From Chloroflexota bacterium (GTDB taxonomy: Bacteria > Chloroflexota > Anaerolineae > Aggregatilineales > Ch27), in assembly GCA_019873685.1 (NCBI GenBank), contig JAIOAT010000034.1, forward strand, positions 1 to 38,568: a stretch of DNA of 38,568 nt. The letters are read 5' to 3'. The notes beneath the pieces were generated by a model. The model searched no databases. It had not been told where the DNA came from and worked only from the letters and a program-made list of their open reading frames with translations. Shown here piece after piece: positions 15,027 to 24,638 of the stretch; position 1 is the stretch's first letter; every line of letters begins with the position of its first letter. The position numbers and the translations under genes were made by a program.

Positions 15027-15755
15027 ATGGCAGGTGAAATGTCTGTCGCTGAATGGGTTGAGTGGCAAAAGACTGCCTTCACCGGACGGCGACGCTTTTT
15101 GCGAGATGTCTTCTTCCAGCGGTTCCTGGCCCGCTACCTGTGGAAGGTCACAGTGGAGGGGCTGGACTATGTCCCCGCCACCGGCCCGGCGATGATCATG
15201 ATGAGCCATTCGACCATGGTCGACATCACCCTGCCGCTGGGCGTGATCAAGAACCGTTTTGTCGTGGCTATGTCCAAGCAGGAGAACTTCCAATCGCCGC
15301 TGCTGGGTCTGGTGGTCAGGAGCTGGGGGGCGATCCCGGTTCGGCGCGGGGAAGTAGACCGCCGGGCGCTGGAGACCACGCTCGAACTGCTGCGGGCTGG
15401 CGAGCTGGTGCTGATCATGCCGGAGGGCACGCGCACCCCGGCCCTGCGCGAGGCCAAGGACGGCCTGGCTTACCTGGCGCTCAAGGCTGACGCGCTGATC
15501 GTCCCGGCGGCGGTGTGGGGGCTGGAGCGTTACGTGCAGGACGCCCTGCGCCTGAAGCGCCCCGAAGCCCATATTCGCTTCGGGCCGCCCTTCCGCCTCA
15601 GGCAACAGGCGGAAAAGCGCGTTCCCCGCGATGTGCTGGCGCAGATGACCCGCGAGATGATGTACCAGCTGGCCCGGCTTTACCCGGAGCACAAGCGTGG
15701 ACACTACGCCGATCTATCCTTGGCAACGACCGAATATCTGATCTTCGAGGGGTGA
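15027..15755 (+). CDS. PlsC-type 1-acylglycerol-3-phosphate acyltransferase (copy 2)
   Basis: A 242-residue paralogue of the protein at 11140-11865, alike over nearly its whole length. H-x4-D is in SHSTMVD (His61, Asp66), and MPEGTRTP forms the glycerophosphate-binding block. One change is that the common Asn before His is Ser here, which is tolerated in the superfamily. Several ATGs lie close together near 15019-15027; the one at 15027 keeps the same N-terminal length as copy 1, but the ribosome binding site (AGAGGG) is modest. It stands between two strong terminators, so it is a single-gene unit. Confidence 0.9.
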   Translation: MAGEMSVAEWVEWQKTAFTGRRRFLRDVFFQRFLARYLWKVTVEGLDYVPATGPAMIMMSHSTMVDITLPLGVIKNRFVVAMSKQENFQSPLLGLVVRSWGAIPVRRGEVDRRALETTLELLRAGELVLIMPEGTRTPALREAKDGLAYLALKADALIVPAAVWGLERYVQDALRLKRPEAHIRFGPPFRLRQQAEKRVPRDVLAQMTREMMYQLARLYPEHKRGHYADLSLATTEYLIFEG

Positions 15756-15782
15756 GCGCCCTGGACGTGGGTGGGCGTTCGT

Positions 15783-15833
15783 GCCGGAGGCAGCGTCAGC
15801 GGAAAGTCAGCTGCGCTGCTTCCGGCTGTTTTT
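15783..15833 (+). terminator. Rho-independent terminator after plsC copy 2
   Basis: GCCGGAGGCAGCG (15783-15795) pairs with CGCTGCTTCCGGC (15814-15826) over 13 positions with one G-U pair, followed by TGTTTTT. It isolates the glmS leader from readthrough. Confidence 0.85.
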
Positions 15834-15972
15834 AGACGGATTTTATCCTTGCCCGGCGGGACTTCGGCTACACTGGGTTAAAGCAGGCGCGGCGCTGCCG
15901 GGCGCTGGTTCGGCGGCTCCCTGCGCGGAAGGGAGGTGAGGTACTCGATCAGCCATCTGAATCGCAGGGACA

Positions 15973-16202
15973 AGAGCGCATGAGCCTATCCCTTTTCCTC
16001 CGGGATAGGATGACGAGGAGGCGGTTCCTGCCGTGGGGCAGTGCTAAGGGCGTGGCCGGGGAGGCCCGGCAGGCCCGAAAATCGAGGTGTCAGCGGATGC
16101 CGCCAGGGTGATCGCAGGCCACCCTGTTGTCCCTCCTGAAGCAAGACGTGTGACAAAGCCCTGTGGCTCACACACTGCCTGGTAGTGCCCTCGTTGCAGG
16201 GT
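15973..16202 (+). ncRNA. glmS ribozyme (glucosamine-6-phosphate-activated self-cleaving RNA)
   Basis: It lies 73 bp before glmS and has the conserved core. The cleavage site is expected between A15975 and G15976 in AAGA/GCGC. P1 is CCTATCCC (15985-15992) with GGGATAGG (16002-16009), followed by TGACGAGG (16011-16018). P2 is GGCGG (16020-16024) with CCGCC (16100-16104). Core ATCGAGGTGTCAGCGGATGCC (starting 16081) closely follows the family pattern. P3 is AGGGTG (16105-16110) with CACCCT (16120-16125). P4-like GTGTGACAAAG...TCACAC (16148-16173) and CCCT/AGGG (16188-16201) complete it. Between the P2 strands is a ~75-nt insert with two extra hairpins (16028-16041 and 16055-16070). With its metabolite bound the RNA cuts itself and lowers glmS expression. 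Confidence 0.85.
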
Positions 16203-16274
16203 GATCTCCTGCCGTCGGTGGGCGCTGGCTGCTCGTCTGTGATCCGGGTGCGCCCCGGAGGGAGGGAATGCTTC

Positions 16275-18110
<1,836 letters not shown>

Positions 18111-18225
18111 GCGGCGTTGGCTGTGCCGCCATGGACAGGGTGAAGGGGCGTGAGATCGCGGTTCCCCGCCATCCGTCCCGGACAAAAGAGGATGGAGATC
18201 CAATGTTCCGGGCCGCAAAAGCTCG

Positions 18226-18231
18226 TATAAT
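18226..18231 (+). promoter_or_regulatory. -10 box before the corrinoid protein
   Basis: TATAAT, 106 bp before the GTG start of the corrinoid protein. There is no clear -35. The leader of about 100 nt shows no cobalamin riboswitch consensus that I can recognise. Confidence 0.4.
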
Positions 18232-18336
18232 GGCGGTATACTGGCTGATCGTGAAGACGGCTGGCGGGCCGGGCGCAGGGAGAGACTGCCCTGCCAGGTC
18301 CGCCCTGGCCGCAATCATCCGTCCGGAGGAGAGCAC

Positions 18337-18972
18337 GTGAGCATTCTGCAAGAGATTCGCGCCAGTGTGATCAAGGGGGATGCGGCTGGCGCAACGGCGG
18401 GCGTCCACAAAGCCCTGGAGCAGAACATCCCCGCCCTGACTATTCTCAACGAAGCGCTGATCAGCGCCATGACCGAGGTCGGGGAGAAGTTCGAAGCCGG
18501 GGAGTTCTACATCCCGGAGATGCTGATCGCGGCGCGGGCCATGCAAAACGCGCTGCAACCGCTCAAGCCGCTGCTGGTGGAAAGCGGCGCCGAACCGCTG
18601 GGTCGGGTCGCCATCGGCACGGTGCAGGGCGACCTGCACGATATCGGCAAGAACCTGGTGGCGATGATGCTGGAAGGCGCGGGCTTTGAAATCCGCGACC
18701 TGGGCACCAATACAGCTCCGGCTACCTTCGTCAAGGCCGCGCAGGACGGCGCCGATATCATCGCTATGTCGGCCCTGTTGACCACGACCATGCCCGCTAT
18801 GAAGACCACCATCGAAGCCCTCCAGGCTGCGGGCGTGCGCGACCGGGTCAAGGTCATGATCGGTGGCGCGCCGGTGACCCAGTCCTACGCCGACCAGATC
18901 GGCGCGGATGGTTACAGCGGTGATGCCAGCAGCGCCGTGCGCCTGGCCAAGCGGCTGATCGGGGTCGCATAA
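18337..18972 (+). CDS. Cobalamin-binding corrinoid protein (MtbC/MtaC-like)
   Basis: A 211-residue protein with the two-part form of methyltransferase corrinoid proteins: a helical cap (about 1-85) and a B12-binding Rossmann domain (about 88-211). The cobalt-binding D-x-H-x-x-G is GDLHDIG (Asp99, His101, Gly104), with later SALLTTTMPAMK and GGAPV as in MetH, MtaC and MtbC. Such proteins carry a methyl group between a substrate-specific methyltransferase and tetrahydrofolate or another acceptor. No methyltransferase, reductive activase or B12 transporter is encoded in this window, so the partner must be elsewhere. The start is GTG with CGGAGGAG upstream; a small terminator follows. Confidence 0.93.
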   Translation: MSILQEIRASVIKGDAAGATAGVHKALEQNIPALTILNEALISAMTEVGEKFEAGEFYIPEMLIAARAMQNALQPLKPLLVESGAEPLGRVAIGTVQGDLHDIGKNLVAMMLEGAGFEIRDLGTNTAPATFVKAAQDGADIIAMSALLTTTMPAMKTTIEALQAAGVRDRVKVMIGGAPVTQSYADQIGADGYSGDASSAVRLAKRLIGVA

Positions 18973-19042
18973 ATAGCGCGTCGCCTGGCTGGCAGAGCCT
19001 CACGGGCAGGCTTTCCTGACGGGATTCAGGCGCGTCTGTTGG

Positions 19043-19069
19043 GCCTCCGGCCTGCTCGCCGGAGGCTTT
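19043..19069 (+). terminator. Rho-independent terminator after the corrinoid protein
   Basis: GCCTCCGG (19043-19050) pairs perfectly with CCGGAGGC (19059-19066), followed by TTT. The T-run is short. Confidence 0.6.
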
Positions 19070-19122
19070 GCCGTATTCCGGGGACGATCATGCACGGGTT
19101 GGAATGGAAGAAGGTAGAGGTC

Positions 19123-19758
19123 ATGGCCGCTGCGCCGTTGCCCATCACCGATCGCCCGCGCATGGGCATCCGGCGGTTCCTGCGGGGACCGGCGCGGGCG
19201 ATCCTGTACCTGGCCGGCTGGCGGATCGTCGGTGCACCGCCGCCGATTCCCCGCTATGTGGTGATTGCTGCGCCGCATACCTCCAACTGGGATGGCATCC
19301 TGATGTTGCTGGCGACTACCGCCCTGCAGTATCCGCTGAACTTCCTGATGAAGGATAGCCTGTTCCGAGGGCCGCTGGGGCCGGTGGCGCGGCGGCTGGG
19401 CGGGATCGCGGTGGATCGCCGCCGTAGCGCCAACACAGTTGAGCAGATTGTCGCCGCTTTCCGCCAGCGGGAAGCGATGGCGCTGGCCATTGCGCCGGAA
19501 GGCACGCGCCGCCCGGCGGAGTGCTGGCGCAGCGGCTTCTACCATATTGCCCTCCAGGCTGGCGTGCCGATTGTGCTGGGCTACATCGACTACGCCCGGC
19601 GGGAAATTGGCTTCGGGCCGGTGCTGTGGCCTACCGGCGATGTCCGCGCCGACATGGATCGTGTTCGCGCCTTTTACGCGGATAAGATCGCCCGCCACCC
19701 GGAGCGGGTTGGCCCCATCCGGCTGCGGGAGGAACTGCGCCCGTCCGGCAAACGTTGA
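19123..19758 (+). CDS. Acyltransferase of the PlsC superfamily (HTSNWD type)
   Basis: A 211-residue protein of the glycerolipid acyltransferase superfamily, but of a branch different from the two PlsC copies. The catalytic H-x4-D is in APHTSNWDG, and IAPEGTRRP is the second block; this HTSNWD form is common in small bacterial acyltransferases whose acceptor is not well defined. The start at MAAAPLP is preferred because AAGG lies eight bases upstream; MHGLEW at 19090 is a possible alternative. It lies between the corrinoid gene and tRNA-Leu with no obvious operon partner. It is the third acyltransferase within 8 kb. Confidence 0.82.
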   Translation: MAAAPLPITDRPRMGIRRFLRGPARAILYLAGWRIVGAPPPIPRYVVIAAPHTSNWDGILMLLATTALQYPLNFLMKDSLFRGPLGPVARRLGGIAVDRRRSANTVEQIVAAFRQREAMALAIAPEGTRRPAECWRSGFYHIALQAGVPIVLGYIDYARREIGFGPVLWPTGDVRADMDRVRAFYADKIARHPERVGPIRLREELRPSGKR

Positions 19759-19794
19759 CGCCCCTGCCCGCATTTGCTAGACTCTCCAGCGCAG

Positions 19795-19874
19795 GGGGCA
19801 GTGGCGGAACTGGCATACGCAGCAGACTTAAAATCTGCCGGGAAACCATGTGGGTTCGATTCCCACCTGCCCTA
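19795..19874 (+). tRNA. tRNA-Leu (anticodon UAA)
   Basis: A full cloverleaf can be drawn. The acceptor GGGGCAG (19795-19801) pairs with CTGCCCT (19867-19873) with a G-U at the end. The anticodon stem GCAGA/TCTGC encloses the loop CTTAAAA with anticodon TAA at 19829-19831. The T arm is GTGGG-TTCGATT-CCCAC. A variable arm of the class II type (GCCGGGAAACCATG region) fits leucine. The discriminator base is A and CCA is not encoded. It reads UUA and UUG codons. Confidence 0.93.
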
Positions 19875-19880
19875 CAAAAT

Positions 19881-19913
19881 AACAGCGGGAGGCCACGCCG
19901 GCTTCCCGCTGTT
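19881..19913. terminator. Bidirectional terminator between tRNA-Leu and dps
   Basis: AACAGCGGGAGGCC (19881-19894) pairs with GGCTTCCCGCTGTT (19900-19913) over 14 positions with one G-U pair. On the minus strand it is followed by ATTTTG, giving a good T-run for dps; on the plus strand GCATTTC follows the tRNA. Confidence 0.75.
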
Positions 19914-19944
19914 GCATTTCAGGCTAGAGTAACCGTGCTCTGGC

Positions 19945-20382
19945 TTACCGCTGCCAGGCTTTGAGCATCCACAGGTGTGCTTCCAGGCCGTCGTTGATCC
20001 CGTCCAGGAGGTTGACGGTGGTACGATCGCCGGCAGCTTCAGCCACGGCGAGCGCCGCCCGGACGTTGTTGGTGATGGTCTCCAGGTCAGCCGCTGTGCG
20101 CGCGACCATTTGCGCCGCCGCCGGGACTTCCGGGTCCTCGTGCAGCGAGGTTTCATCCAGCATGTGACCGAGGGTATGCAGCGGCGTGCCGCCCAGACCA
20201 ACGATCCGCTCCGCCAGCGCGTCGATTGTATCGCCGACGCCGGTGTACATCTCCTCGAACTTGATGTGGAGCGTGAAGAACTGCTCACCCTTCACGTTCC
20301 AGTGGTAATGACGCAGCTTCTGGTAGAAGACGGTGAAATCGGCGACCAGGCTGTTCAGCTTGGCAATTGTTTCGTTTGACAT
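19945..20382 (-). CDS. dps: Dps-family ferritin-like protein
   Basis: A 145-residue four-helix protein of the Dps family. These form 12-subunit shells that oxidise and store iron using hydrogen peroxide and protect DNA. The intersubunit ferroxidase ligands are all present with exact family spacing: His27 (HYHWNV), His39 (FTLHIKFEE), Asp54 and Glu58 (DTIDALAERI). There is no Lys-rich N-terminal tail, so direct DNA binding is doubtful. The ATG at 20382 was chosen because AAGGAG lies eight bases upstream; a GTG three codons earlier would overlap that site. The upstream region (20392-20470) is rather A/T-rich but shows no clear PerR or Fur box. Confidence 0.93.
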   Translation of the reverse strand: MSNETIAKLNSLVADFTVFYQKLRHYHWNVKGEQFFTLHIKFEEMYTGVGDTIDALAERIVGLGGTPLHTLGHMLDETSLHEDPEVPAAAQMVARTAADLETITNNVRAALAVAEAAGDRTTVNLLDGINDGLEAHLWMLKAWQR

Positions 20383-20673
20383 TATGTTCACTCCTTATCA
20401 GCAAAATCCTGTATTCTGGTAGCCCGTGCTACAGCGTTGCACATGGTCTGTTCTGACAGTAAAGGACATTCCCGGGCTGCCCCGCACATTTTCTTAGATG
20501 CAGGTTGAGGCCGACGGTTACATTCTGGCGGCAATCGCGCGGTCTCCTGCCAGGGCGTCCGGGTGGGCGCGTTGACACGCTGGCCGGGCGCTGTTCTAAT
20601 TCGGTGGCGTGGGGGATCAATGCTCTGCTGGCGGCGCTCCACACTGGCCGCCGCGAGTCCCGGAGGTGGCGCG

Positions 20674-21036
20674 ATGACTTCCCCGGCAGTTCTGCTCGTG
20701 GAGGCGTTCAACGAAGCGTTCAACCGTCACGACGCTGACACCATGCTGGCGCTGATGACCGACGACTGTATCTTTGAGAACACGGTGCCGCCCCCAGATG
20801 GCGCCCGTTACGTGGGCCAGGCGGAAGGACGGGCCTTCTGGTGGGCGTTCTTCCGCGCCTCGCCTGCCGCCCACATCGAAATCGAGGAACTGGTCATCTG
20901 CGGTGAACGGGGCTTTCAGCGCTGGGTGTACCGCTGGACGGACCCCGCTGGACAGGCCGGGCATGTGCGCGGCGTGGATGTGTTCCGCTTCCGCGACGGC
21001 AAGATCGCGGAGAAGCTGTCCTACGTCAAAGGGTGA
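20674..21036 (+). CDS. SnoaL-like (NTF2-fold) protein
   Basis: A 120-residue protein of the NTF2-like superfamily, SnoaL/nuclear-transport-factor type: LLVEAFNEAFNRHDADTMLALMTDDCIFEN at the start (written here only as its pattern of F-N-x-H-D and M-x-D-D-C), a central strand with RWVYRWTDPAG, and VFRFRDGKIAEKLSYVK at the end. Members are small-molecule isomerases, dehydratases or simple binders; the substrate cannot be told. GGAGGTGG sits just before the ATG at 20674, and the frame upstream is not coding-like. It ends 53 bp before an aldo/keto reductase and probably shares its mRNA. Confidence 0.85.
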   Translation: MTSPAVLLVEAFNEAFNRHDADTMLALMTDDCIFENTVPPPDGARYVGQAEGRAFWWAFFRASPAAHIEIEELVICGERGFQRWVYRWTDPAGQAGHVRGVDVFRFRDGKIAEKLSYVKG

Positions 21037-21089
21037 CCGGGGATAGGTCATCTGCTGGCGGCTTCCGTACCCTTGAGGAGGGAAAGACG

Positions 21090-22016
21090 ATGAAGTATCG
21101 CATTCTGGGCCGGACGGGTCTGCGCGTTTCGGTGGTGGGGGTGGGCACCTGGCAGTTTGGCGGGGAATGGGGCCGCGCCTTCAGCCAGGCGGAAGCGGAC
21201 GCCATCCTTAGCCGGGCCAAAGCACGCGGCATCAACCTGATCGACACCGCCGAGTGTTACGGCGATCACGTTTCCGAGGCGCTGATCGGGGACTTTCTGC
21301 GTCGTGACCGGCGCGAGGACTGGATTGTCGCCACCAAGTTCGGCCACCGCTTCCGCAGCAATTTCACCCGCGACGATCTGTGGAGCGCCGCCGCTGTGCG
21401 CCAGCAGCTGGAAGATTCCCTGCGCGCCCTGCAGACCGACTATATTGACCTCTATCAGTTTCATTCCGGCGGGGATGACGCCTTTGACAATGACGAGCTG
21501 TGGACGATGCTGGCGAAGCAGGTGCAGGCGGGCAAAATCCGCTGTCTGGGCGTCTCCATCAGTAGCCAGGGTGACCGCCGCCATCAGGTTGCCGGGGCCG
21601 TCGCTGTTGGCGCGGGGGCGATCCAGCTGGTCTACAACCGTCTGGAACGCGAGCCGGAGGCGGAGTTGCTGCCACTGTGCCTGGAGCACAACCTGGGAGT
21701 ACTGGCCCGTGTGCCGCTGGCCAGCGGCCTGCTCAGCGGCAAGTATAAGCCCGGCGCCACCTTCACCAACCCCGCCGATGTACGCTCCCTGCGGGAGCAG
21801 GAACGCATCCAGGCCCAGCTCCGCGAAGTGGAAGACATCCGGGCGCGGGAAGTGCCGCCTGGCGTTGACATGGCCGCTTGGGCGCTGGCCTGGTGCCTCA
21901 AGCACCCGGCGGTAAGCTGCGTCATCCCCGGCTGCAAGTCGCCGGAGCAGGTTGACGCCAACGCCGACGCTGCTGAGCTTGACCTGGTCGCCGACGATCA
22001 CCCCCAGGCAGCCTGA
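21090..22016 (+). CDS. Aldo/keto reductase
   Basis: A 308-residue NADPH-dependent oxidoreductase with the TIM-barrel aldo/keto reductase fold. The catalytic tetrad is visible: Asp52 and Tyr57 (NLIDTAECYG), Lys83 (VATKFGH) and His125 (YQFHSGG). It begins with the common MKYRILGRTGLRVS pattern. The C-terminal part, WCLKHPAVSCVIPGCKSPEQV, is the cofactor-binding end. The substrate is unknown. The start at 21090 is supported by GAGGAGGGAAAG; the frame upstream overlaps the NTF2-like gene. It lies in a likely operon with the NTF2-like gene before it and anmK after it (25 bp gap). Confidence 0.93.
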   Translation: MKYRILGRTGLRVSVVGVGTWQFGGEWGRAFSQAEADAILSRAKARGINLIDTAECYGDHVSEALIGDFLRRDRREDWIVATKFGHRFRSNFTRDDLWSAAAVRQQLEDSLRALQTDYIDLYQFHSGGDDAFDNDELWTMLAKQVQAGKIRCLGVSISSQGDRRHQVAGAVAVGAGAIQLVYNRLEREPEAELLPLCLEHNLGVLARVPLASGLLSGKYKPGATFTNPADVRSLREQERIQAQLREVEDIRAREVPPGVDMAAWALAWCLKHPAVSCVIPGCKSPEQVDANADAAELDLVADDHPQAA

Positions 22017-22040
22017 GCCATCGGGATGAAAGGCGCAGCG

Positions 22041-23228
22041 ATGAAGATCATTGGCTTGATTTCCGGCACTTCGGCGGACGCCATCGACGCGGCGCTGTGC
22101 GAGATCGAGGGCGCGCCGCCCCACCTGCGCGCCCGGATTGTCGCCGCCCGGACGCATCCGTACCCGCCCGGCTTCCAGGCCCGTATCCTGCGCCAGATCC
22201 GCCCGGAGAGCAGCCGGGTGGATGAGCTGTGCGAGCTGAACGCGGCGCTGGGCGAGTTGTTCGCGGAAGCGGCCCTGGCCCTGCTGGCGGAAAACGGCCT
22301 GACCCCCGCGGAGGTTGACCTGATCGGTTCACACGGTCAGACAGTGTGGCACACCGTCCAGCCGGACGGACGGGCGACCTCTACGCTGCAAATCACCGAG
22401 GCCAGCGTAATTGCCGAGCGAACGGGTATCACCACGATCAGCAACTTCCGCCCGCGTGACATCGCCGCCGGCGGGCAGGGCGCGCCGCTGACCAGCTACG
22501 CCGATTGGCTGCTGCTGCGCCATCCGGATCACTGGCGGGCCGTCCAGAACCTGGGCGGAATCGCCAACGTGACCTTCCTGCCGCCGCTGAATGACACCAC
22601 AAGCGATCCGCTCAGCTTCGATACCGGCCCGGCCAACTGCCTGATCGATGAGATCGCTGTGCTGCTGAGCGGGGGCAGGCAGAGCTACGATGTGGATGGT
22701 GCGCTGGGCGCGGCAGGGACGGTCGATGAAGCCTGGCTGGCTGCCCTGCTGGATCACCCCTACTACCGCCGCCAGCCGCCCAAGACGACCGGACGCGAAC
22801 TGTACACGGCGGCGATGGCTGCTGATCTGCTGGCAACCGGTCGGGCGCGCGGCCTGCGCGACGTCGACGTGGTCGCTACAGTGACCGCGCTCACGGCGGC
22901 CAGCATTGCTGACGCTTACCGCCGCTTCGCCCCGGCGCCGATCGCCGAGGTGATCATCGGCGGCGGCGGGCGGCGTAACCCGACCCTGATGCGTATGATC
23001 CGGGAACGGCTGGGCGGCATCCCCGTCCGCACCCACGAGGATGTCGGCCTGGACAGCGACAACAAGGAAGCGCTGGTCTTTGCCCTGCTGGCCCATGAGA
23101 CCTGGCACGCCCGCCCCGGCAACCATCCCGCCCTGACCGGCGCACGTCATCCGGTGGTACTGGGGCAGATCACGCCCGGCGCGAACTATGTCGCCCTGGC
23201 CCGCCGGACGTGGGGCGCGCTGGATTGA
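22041..23228 (+). CDS. anmK: Anhydro-N-acetylmuramic acid kinase
   Basis: A 395-residue sugar kinase. It opens 1,6-anhydro-MurNAc and phosphorylates it to MurNAc-6-phosphate, feeding recycled cell wall sugar back into metabolism. Family blocks are clear: GLISGTSADAIDAAL at the start, GSHGQTVWH, NLGGIANVTFLP, SFDTGPANCLID and NKEALVFALLA near the end. The usual SGTSMDG reads SGTSADA, a mild change that keeps the phosphate-binding part and the Asp. The ATG at 22041 has AAAGG eight bases upstream and places GLISGTS at the normal distance; ATG 22026 is an alternative. No MurQ etherase is seen in this window. Confidence 0.95.
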   Translation: MKIIGLISGTSADAIDAALCEIEGAPPHLRARIVAARTHPYPPGFQARILRQIRPESSRVDELCELNAALGELFAEAALALLAENGLTPAEVDLIGSHGQTVWHTVQPDGRATSTLQITEASVIAERTGITTISNFRPRDIAAGGQGAPLTSYADWLLLRHPDHWRAVQNLGGIANVTFLPPLNDTTSDPLSFDTGPANCLIDEIAVLLSGGRQSYDVDGALGAAGTVDEAWLAALLDHPYYRRQPPKTTGRELYTAAMAADLLATGRARGLRDVDVVATVTALTAASIADAYRRFAPAPIAEVIIGGGGRRNPTLMRMIRERLGGIPVRTHEDVGLDSDNKEALVFALLAHETWHARPGNHPALTGARHPVVLGQITPGANYVALARRTWGALD

Positions 23229-23268
23229 AGCGATAGCACTAACCGGGAGGGCGGGGGCAGCGCTGCGC

Positions 23269-23274
23269 TATAAT
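23269..23274 (+). promoter_or_regulatory. -10 box of the heme A synthase gene
   Basis: A perfect TATAAT with an expected start near 23281. There is no recognisable -35, as elsewhere in this window. It gives a leader of about 30 nt that contains AGGCGG (23298-23303). Confidence 0.5.
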
Positions 23275-23312
23275 CTTGCCCGGTGCATGGCTTACCCAGG
23301 CGGCAGACCCTT

Positions 23313-24242
23313 ATGGCAGGCAGACGCTTTGCACGTTATGCATGGCTGGTGACCGGCTTCACCGTGCTGGTCATCCTGTGGGGGGCGGTGGTACGGGCCA
23401 CCGGCTCCGGCGCGGGCTGCGGTAATCACTGGCCGACCTGCAACGGCCAGATCATCCCTCAGCCGGAGCAGATCGAAACGCTGATCGAATTTATTCATCG
23501 TCTGACCAGCGGGCTTTCCGGCCTGCTGGTGCTGGCGCTGGCGGTGTGGGCCTACCGCGCCGCCTGGGCCACCCGCTTCACCCGGCGGGCGGCAGCGCTG
23601 GCCCTGCTCTTCATGGCGGTGGAAGCCTTCGTGGGTATGTTGCTGGTGCGGCTGGAACTGGTCGCGGATAACGCCTCCACAACGCGAGCGGTGGTCATTG
23701 CCCTGCATCTGGTCAACACGCTGGCCCTGCTGGCCAGCCTGGCTCTGACCGCCTGGAGCGCCTCCAGGCGGCGGGTCAGCCTGCAGGGGAAGCCGCGTCG
23801 CCTGGTCGGGTTGCTGGGCCTGGCGCTGGCGGGGATGGCGCTGCTCTCCGCGGCGGGGGCGGTTACCGCGCTGGGGGATACACTCTTCCCGCCGGAATCG
23901 CTGGCCGCTGGCCTGCAACAGGACCTGGACGCTACCGCCCACTTCCTGATCCGGTTGCGGGTGATCCATCCGGCCATCGCCCTGCTGGTCAGCGCCTTCC
24001 TGCTGGTGGCCGGGCAGGAATTTCTGGCGGCCTCGGCGGGAGCGCGGCGTCCGGTCATCGCGATGTACGCGCTGGTGATCGCGCAGATCGCCGCCGGATT
24101 CGTGAACGTGATCCTGCTGGCGCCGGTCTGGATGCAGGTGTTGCACCTGTTGCTGGCGGATAGCCTGTGGCTGGCCCTGGTGCTGGTGGCGGCGGAGGCG
24201 CTGGCCGTGCAAGATACCGCTCCGGCGATGCAGGCGGTCTGA
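23313..24242 (+). CDS. ctaA: Heme A synthase (CtaA/COX15 family)
   Basis: A 309-residue protein with eight membrane helices. It oxidises the methyl group of heme O to give heme A for aa3-type cytochrome oxidase. The four conserved His are in FIHRLTSG, ALHLVNTL, VIHPAIAL and QVLHLLLAD. The extracellular loop GCGNHWPTCNG carries the Cys pair seen in the Bacillus-type enzyme. The start at 23313 is preferred, as AGGCGG lies nine bases upstream; a GTG at 23283 is an in-frame alternative. No oxidase subunit or heme O synthase gene is next to it. It implies aerobic respiration in this organism, alongside the multiheme cytochrome. Confidence 0.93.
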   Translation: MAGRRFARYAWLVTGFTVLVILWGAVVRATGSGAGCGNHWPTCNGQIIPQPEQIETLIEFIHRLTSGLSGLLVLALAVWAYRAAWATRFTRRAAALALLFMAVEAFVGMLLVRLELVADNASTTRAVVIALHLVNTLALLASLALTAWSASRRRVSLQGKPRRLVGLLGLALAGMALLSAAGAVTALGDTLFPPESLAAGLQQDLDATAHFLIRLRVIHPAIALLVSAFLLVAGQEFLAASAGARRPVIAMYALVIAQIAAGFVNVILLAPVWMQVLHLLLADSLWLALVLVAAEALAVQDTAPAMQAV

Positions 24243-24340
24243 GGGATAGGCGCGGCGGCTTGTCGAGAAGAACGCTGAAGGGCGTACAATAGAAGTATGA
24301 CAGACCGCCCGGTTGCCGCCGTGGCGGGAAAGGATGCCTG

Positions 24341-24610
24341 ATGGGATTGTTGCGCCGTCTGCTGGGGCGGCAAAAGGAAGCCCGCGGCCCCGGGCCAGGA
24401 GCCACGCCCGGCGAGTTGCTCGACTTCCTGGAGGCGCGCCGCGCTGACGCCGAGAAGACGCTGCTGGGACGCACCCGGTTTTGCCCGCAGTGCCAGAGCA
24501 ACTACCTGCGGGTGGGCGCCTGGGCCAGCCGGGGCCGCGCCGGCTGGACGCTGACGTGCGTCAATTGCGGCCTGTTGCTGGAACAGACAACCGAGATCGA
24601 GGTGCGCTGA
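24341..24610 (+). CDS. Small zinc-ribbon protein
   Basis: An 89-residue protein. A basic, Gly/Pro-rich start (about 1-25) is followed by a helix (GELLDFLEARRADAEKTLL) and a two-stranded zinc ribbon with CPQC (48-51) and CVNC (73-76). AAAGGATGCC precedes the ATG and TACAAT (24285-24290) is a likely -10. Such proteins may bind nucleic acid or partners; the function is unknown. It is convergent with the nuclease gene, with only 28 bp between them. Confidence 0.75.
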   Translation: MGLLRRLLGRQKEARGPGPGATPGELLDFLEARRADAEKTLLGRTRFCPQCQSNYLRVGAWASRGRAGWTLTCVNCGLLLEQTTEIEVR

Positions 24611-24638
24611 CGGGCGCGGCCCCGGACTCGCCGCAGCG

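Noticed and set aside
18111-18336. Cobalamin riboswitch before the corrinoid protein
   Set aside because: The 226-bp gap shows only a -10 box and no B12-box-like segment.
20451-20462. CTGT-TCTG-ACAG as a LexA/SOS box upstream of dps
   Set aside because: The spacer is four bases rather than the eight of the E. coli type, and no SOS gene is adjacent.
23283-23312. Leaderless translation of heme A synthase from GTG 23283, two bases after the predicted transcription start
   Set aside because: The spacing was tempting, but AGGCGG nine bases before ATG 23313 gives a normal start, and the ten extra residues look non-native.
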